This document shows positions 59,212-64,000 of a stretch of 64,000 nucleotides of DNA, one piece after another. The first letter of the stretch is position 1. Each line of letters opens with the position of its first letter. The notes under the pieces are model-generated. The model worked only from the letters and a program-made list of their open reading frames with translations, made no database searches and was not told where the DNA came from. Where the stretch lies: contig JAIWNE010000013.1 in NCBI GenBank assembly GCA_025331445.1, positions 372,001-436,000 of the forward strand. Direction: 5' to 3'. Made by a program: the position numbers and the translations under genes. Source of the DNA: Blakeslea trispora (lineage: Eukaryota; Mucoromycota; Mucoromycetes; Mucorales; Choanephoraceae).

Positions 59212-59297
59212 AGAGTGGACAAAAAGTTGGGGGGTGTATGATGATTACTATCATGTCAAGGAAATTTGAGCGGATGTACAAAAGGAGTCGACGAAGT
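59212..59297 (-). repeat. Right terminal inverted repeat
   Basis: The right arm pairs with 58341-58426. Mismatches cluster at the outer third, while the 45 bp around the TTGACATGATAG and CCCCCC words are essentially identical. Confidence 0.8.
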
Positions 59298-60596
59298 GTT
59301 GATCTGTTTTAACATTGAGCACCAGGTTTTTAGTTGTCTGACTCTTGAAAGGATAGAGTACGATTTAAAGATATCTGCAATGAACGCTTAAAGGATCAAG
59401 AGAGGTAACAACAACAGCAGAGACACGCAAGCAAACTGAGAGAGGAGGAAAGCTTTTCTTCTTTAAGAGAGTCATTTTAGCAGTTGACTATTTAAGTTGT
59501 GGTTGAGAAATTTAAGAGAAAGAGAAGACAGAGCTATAAAGTAAGAGTTTAAGTACTCTAATTGAACAATCAATACATCTTTGTTTAGCAATTTCTAAAG
59601 CCGGTTTGATCATCTAATTATTTTATTCTGCATTCTAGAACATAATATAGAATAAAACCGTCTTTCTTTTGGTCTAATTGACTTTTTTCTTGGTTATTAA
59701 TAGTGAGCATATCATGGACTTCTCACTTGTTATCTTTTAATTCTATTAGCTGAACATGACTTGTATTCAGTGAGACGTGTACAAGTGATGGGAAACTTGA
59801 GTTTATCATAATTTTTATTTTTTAAAATCGTAGTTGGACACAACCAAGTCCCTGTGCTCTTTGTTTGCTAAGTGAATTGATATCCATAAATGTTTGAATA
59901 AGCTCAAGGAAGCCACTAGAAACGTTAGTTACGTAAATTTCAGCCCTCTAAAAACTAATGCTGGTTTTTAGAACAAACAGATTAAAGGATCAATCACTAT
60001 AATTCATTGTTCTGAGTTGAAAGATACATACTAAGCTGATTTTGATAACATCTACAGCTTTTTATAAAAAAATAAAGGACGTCTTATCAGCTGGAAAAGG
60101 GAACCCTCAATGACCTAAAGTATCTTTTGATTTTACTCAAGTAATTCAAAAAATTACCAACTTTTTTTTTGGACTCCAATATGAATTTTTTGAGACGAGG
60201 TGAGACGCAATGAGACGGGAGGCCACTGAATTGGATAGTACTAGACCTAATCTAATTAAATAAATGTTTAAGCACAATGGTCTTATTCTTCCCTTCATTG
60301 AAGGGCGTAATTCCTTGGGAAAGTAATGCTTACCTTATCAAAGGAACAGTTTGCACTTACCGAACTACATCATTATAATAGTACCCTTTTTGCCGCTTTT
60401 TCAAGAGACGATCACTATAATTGTTCTCTTAAAACATGCAGCTCATTTGTAGCTAAGTTTCGAAGCAGCTAATGCTGAGAGATTGCAAACGCTACCTAGA
60501 AATTCTGAACCAAACACGAAAGCTAAATAAAAGCAAGAACTTCCAAGAAGTGAGAAAAAAAAAGTATAGATGGATCACTCTGTTTGCCCTGAGGTT
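59298..60596. other. Intergenic; no gene supported
   Basis: AT-rich sequence with no recognisable protein. GAGACG words recur near 60192-60220 (GAGACGAGGTGAGACGCAATG). A small repeat at 60597 begins the next feature. Confidence 0.4.
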
Positions 60597-60759
60597 GACG
60601 TAGAATGTCAAGCCCAATTAAATTGCTTTAATAGCCTGAATTATCTAGCAACACCCACGGCTTTTTATAGAGATAAAACTTTTGCTGTTAATCTGACAAC
60701 CAGACAGACGTAGAATGTCAGGCCCAATTAAATTGCTTTAATAGCCTAAATTATCTAGC
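60597..60759. repeat. Pair of 53-bp direct repeats (60597-60649, 60707-60759)
   Basis: Both copies start GACGTAGAATGTCA and contain CCCAATTAAATTGCTTTAAT and TTATCTAGC. They differ at two positions (A/G and G/A) and have a 110-bp period. The inner AATTAAATTGCTTTAAT is partly palindromic. The 57-bp spacer is unrelated. Confidence 0.9.
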
Positions 60760-62391
60760 TGCTTTCCCCAGAAAAACAGGTGAAACAAATCATAAAAGCG
60801 ATGAAAAAAGGAATAATTCTACACCTTGAAGTAATGAATAAAAAGAGGATTTTGGGAGACAAAAGTCACATGAACTGGCAAAACATTTCAAATTCCAACT
60901 CCGTATGTCTCATTTTAAGGCGGGGCTGCTGTGTCTGGGGGGCTACTCCGCCGGTAATAAGCAATACGATTGGACACTGTTAGCCAATAAAAGTTGTTAT
61001 TACCGTCGCTCATTTAAGCTTTTGCATACAATGCTTTTTGATGAGTGGGCTCAAACAGAACATTACTAAAAACTACAGAATTTTCTCTCTGTTCTACCAA
61101 AGAGATTCATCAAGAAAATTACAGTGATTGAAAGCTTGTTGGACTACAAATAAGAAACGAAAGTGAGTAAGACAATCAAGCTAACGAAGTAAGCTTTGTC
61201 TCAGAAACGAAGCCAGTAACGCCCTGCAATCCTTACAAGAGCTGGATTTCGTTTAAGGAACATTATTAGAGGAGTTAATGAAAGACATGCTCGAATAAAA
61301 AAGTGTCCCATTTATGGAATCAAGCTTGTAATGTGATTTTTTGGGTAAAAATCATCAGCACTGTACATTTTGAGGTATATGAAATAACTTACCTCCTGCT
61401 ATAAATTAAAGGGAGTTTGTTTCTGTTTGAGAAGGGCGACCACAAGCAGTACCCAGATCAAACTTGGTTGTTGTCGTTTGTCTATATAAATCAAACATTT
61501 GATTGTATTTGTTCTTTCAAAAGCTTAGCTTCTCTAAAGAAAGAAAACTGTCTACCTTAAAAGATTTCATGCTATTGTTTCCTTAGTAATAAATTTGATG
61601 ATTTTTTTTGGTGAATAGCGTTCACTCCACGTACAAAACGATCTAAAATGTACAACTCGATATCAAGCAAGTAGTCTAATATTTTTAAAGTAAAAACATA
61701 TTATACCCTTATCAAATAGGTCTTTTCATATGTGTTGGCTATCTTTAGAAGGAATCAATAAACTGCATTGATTGCTGTAACACAGACATAGCAAAGAGCA
61801 GTTCTTCTCCTGCTGGTTTTTTCCTGCCTATCTTTCTCTTATCGCTTTGTGTACTGAAATTATATTACTGTAGATAACTGTATTGTTCAATCAACTTCTG
61901 TCTCAAATAACGGCTCATTGTTCTTTCCTATTGTCAGCCGTTTCGAGCGATTAAAGCTGTCTTTAAGGGTTAGCATGATGAGTCTGATCAAATAGATGTG
62001 TATTTTATCTTTTTTTGAATATGGTTATCTATTTTAGTTATCATTAAACTCTGTTTCTTTATTGAGTACTACTTTCTTTGTTTTGAGAAGATGTGTGCTT
62101 CCCACTTCAAGTGTAACATAACACCAAAAACAGGAATATTACTTGATAATAGAAGACAATGAAAACTGCATTGGCTTTAGAAATATATAAATAGAGAGAT
62201 AAATTAGAAGAAGGATTGGACCATTCTTATATCACTCTTCTTTAATTCCTTTTTTTTTTCTGTTAATTTCATTGTTGTGCTGCAAATAATACAGGTAATC
62301 AATTTAAAGTAAGTTAGCTTAAAGAAGATTGTAAAGGTAAACGTAATGAACTCACACAAGTCGTAAATCAGGCGCCAGTATCATCACTTTA
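60760..62391. other. Intergenic; no gene supported
   Basis: AT-rich sequence, including a short open frame at 60780-60983 ending RRGCCVWGATPPVISNTIGH, which faintly resembles DDE transposase core sequence but is too short to call. The last 150 bp before 62392 form a possible promoter. Confidence 0.35.
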
Positions 62392-64000
62392 ATGGTACGC
62401 GAAAAGGCCAGACAATACTCTGTTTATACAGATGAAGATGTCAGAGGACCAATCCTAGCATCTGCTTCTGCTTCTGTTGTCACCCAAGCTACTCGAAGAA
62501 GATGGAGAGATCAACCTGCACAAGAATTCATCGGCGCATTTGAAATGGCTGCAAAAACTTATATTATTGAATAGATGCAAAAATCGCCTAACCCTGCTAA
62601 TGGTAAAGAAGTACTAAAAGCTAAAAGGACGGCTCCAAAAGGGTTCTATGCCAAAGTAGAGGAGATGGCCAATCTAGAAAAAGGTGAAGCATCAGCAAGA
62701 TTCAGAGATGATAATAATATGCCCAGGGGTCATATCGCTTGGAATCAGTACCTATCAAACAATTTTGATCAAATCTATCAAGAATTTCAAGAGTCTGCTA
62801 GAGCAGGCACTCCTAGTGATTTCCTTTCTGCTTTGACAATGCAAAGCCCAATGAGTGCTGCTTCGCCTTCAGAAGCTAGTCCCATGAGCATGGCTGCTTC
62901 TCCATCTGAAGATATACCTATGCTATCTGAAGATGTGCCTGAAGAACTGGAAACTGAAGAAACTGAAGATGAAAACTATGCTGTCTGTACTGTGTCATTC
63001 AACTCAATTTTGCGTAAAAACTTGAATGAACCAATCAAGACCATATTTGATACCAAGATGAACATGCTTGTCCCTTCTGCATCTGATTTTATAGCTGATT
63101 TCCAACTCCTTGTATTTCTAACCATGCTTTCATTTCGCAATCATACTTTTGTGCTGGACACAAACCAAATCAACTTCCAAGCAGCAGAAGGCTTTAGAAC
63201 ACAAGACATATTTCCTGACAATTTCAAAATGCAAGAACATGTTCAGCATTCCGCTAGCCCACTACCTCAAAACCATGATGCTCTTGACGCACAAATCCGC
63301 GGTTTGTTTACTAGCAATCATCTGAGTTTATTATTATCTGAATTCTATGGAGCAAGAGGCATGACTGATGCTAGCAAATCTAAATACCCTCTAATTTTGA
63401 GTCTAATCAACATCATAAAACCACACTACAGCTCCCAAACTACCTTTGAAAAAAACTCTCTTACCAGAGAATGCTACCTGTCTGCCCTGACCACCTATCA
63501 AACCAATCTATCCAACATGTGGGCCGAGAAGAAAATGTTCAAGATCCTGTTGGACAAGCTATTGTTAGCACTCTTAAGAATCCATCTGTCTCCTTTGAGA
63601 GAAAAAAAGCATCAAGAATACCTCAGTACCTACGCAGACCGTGCAAAAGAACGTCAAAAGAAGAAAAACGAGGAGAGCCAGTTGCCCCCACAAGTTCAAA
63701 ACCATGATATTTCTGTATTACCATCAAGTGTGTATCGCAAGATCATTAGGAATGAGAAATACCGCTTGAGGAAGTATAACCGGAAAGCAAAAAAAGGTGA
63801 CATTTGGATCGTACGCGCTGCCGAGAGCAAAAAACGTATCAAGACGTACGAAGATTTTATCATACAGAAGGTAACAGTTTTTTCTTATCTCGACTTATAA
63901 CAGTAGCACTCATAAACCTTTATCTTCACTTTATTTAGAAGAAGCGAGAGACACAAAAACAAACTACATCTAAACATGTTGTTGCTGAAAATGCCCCTGG
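62392..64000 (+). CDS. Large unknown gene with in-frame TAG, continues past window
   Basis: A 60-codon ATG frame (62392-62574, MVREKARQYSVYTDEDVRGP ... FIGAFEMAAKTYIIE) ends in TAG and is followed at once, in the same frame, by ATG and 430-plus codons (from 62575). The second exon runs from a GTAACA donor at 63871 to an acceptor at 63938 and on to the window edge. Visible features are an Ala/Ser/Pro-Met-rich acidic stretch (SEDVPEELETEETEDENY), hydrophobic helical regions (DFIADFQLLVFLTMLSF, YPLILSLINIIKPHYS), a Lys/Arg-rich coil (REKKHQEYLSTYADRAKERQ) and a basic C-terminal piece (VYRKIIRNEKYRLRKYNRKA). I do not recognise the family. The layout, acidic N-terminus then helical then basic, is compatible with a transposon-derived (for example TnpB/Fanzor-like) N-terminal region, but the diagnostic part would lie beyond 64000. 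Confidence 0.5.

Larger units (their letters stand above)
58341..59297 (-). mobile_element. Uncharacterised element bounded by ~86-bp terminal inverted repeats
   Basis: The sequence at 58341-58426 is the reverse complement of 59212-59297 with only scattered mismatches. Shared words, read from the outer ends inward, are ACTTCGTC, CCGCTCAAA, TTCCTTGACATGATAG and CCCCCCAACTTTT. The interior of about 785 bp has a minus-strand frame open from roughly 59200 to 58667, broken once by a TGA at 59033-59035. It encodes a basic protein with PVSYPYVFLYPKNNSKSYLF, VNYGKDDYVFDMQYAPNKRS, ANISQAVRSILSPPIKKSYI and a Lys-rich end. No DDE, HUH or tyrosine-recombinase motif was recognised. Copies of GTCCACT recur just inside and outside the ends. 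Total length is 957 bp. The element type and target-site duplication were not determined. Confidence 0.6.

Noticed and set aside
60780..60983. Frame with RRGCCVWGATPP as a possible transposase fragment
   Set aside because: The similarity is too short to be distinguishable from chance.

Overview
The window is nuclear DNA of a filamentous fungus, most likely a Mucoromycota (Mucorales-type) zygomycete. The evidence is AT-rich spacers, genes cut by many short introns (about 45-90 nt, donors mostly GTAAGT/GTAAAG/GTATGT, acceptors TAG/CAG), conserved fungal housekeeping proteins, and decayed Helitron, IS630/Tc1-like and LINE sequences of the kind common in that phylum. No rRNA, tRNA, CRISPR or bacterial-type operon was recognised.

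Layout. 0-7.7 kb: a 5'-truncated Hir3/CABIN1-like histone-chaperone subunit, a small mitochondrial membrane protein resembling a complex I accessory subunit, and a convergent mitochondrial Obg GTPase (Mtg2). 9-13.5 kb: an AT-hook protein and a TMEM135-family membrane protein, both on the minus strand. 13.7-15 kb: a Helitron helicase relic followed by an internally deleted IS630-like transposase. 15.2-17 kb: a divergent pair, a small LRR-like gene and a single-pass membrane protein with a PPxY tail. 18.8-21.7 kb: a LINE relic on the minus strand. 22.4-30.7 kb: a dense block with casein kinase 2 beta, ribosomal stalk protein P1, Cox23-like, Utp12/Dip2, a DUF4460/TCAIM-like protein and an acidic-tail protein. 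32.2-32.9 kb: a Tc1/mariner relic. 33.8-45 kb: an Slm1-like F-BAR/PH protein, a DDT-WHIM (CECR2-like) chromatin protein, an asparaginase with ankyrin repeats, and polyglutamine-rich Mediator subunit 15. 45.8-55 kb: a secreted RlpA/expansin-like protein, DENR/Tma22, a plasma-membrane syntaxin with a 9-nt microexon, and a convergent four-LIM paxillin-like protein. 55-64 kb: a gene-poor, repeat-bearing region with an orphan coding fragment, an uncharacterised element with about 86-bp inverted ends, a duplicated 53-bp motif, and the start of a large unknown gene with an in-frame TAG that runs off the window.

The genes are ordinary, independently transcribed eukaryotic loci. They fall into chromatin/transcription (Hir3, AT-hook, DDT-WHIM, MED15), ribosome/translation (Utp12, P1, DENR), mitochondria (Obg, Cox23-like, complex I-like, TCAIM-like), and cell surface/trafficking/cytoskeleton (Slm1-like, syntaxin, LIM, TM protein). 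All exon joins were deduced by reading splice motifs and frame by eye. The most unusual content is the set of degenerate mobile elements and the uncharacterised element and gene in the last 7 kb.
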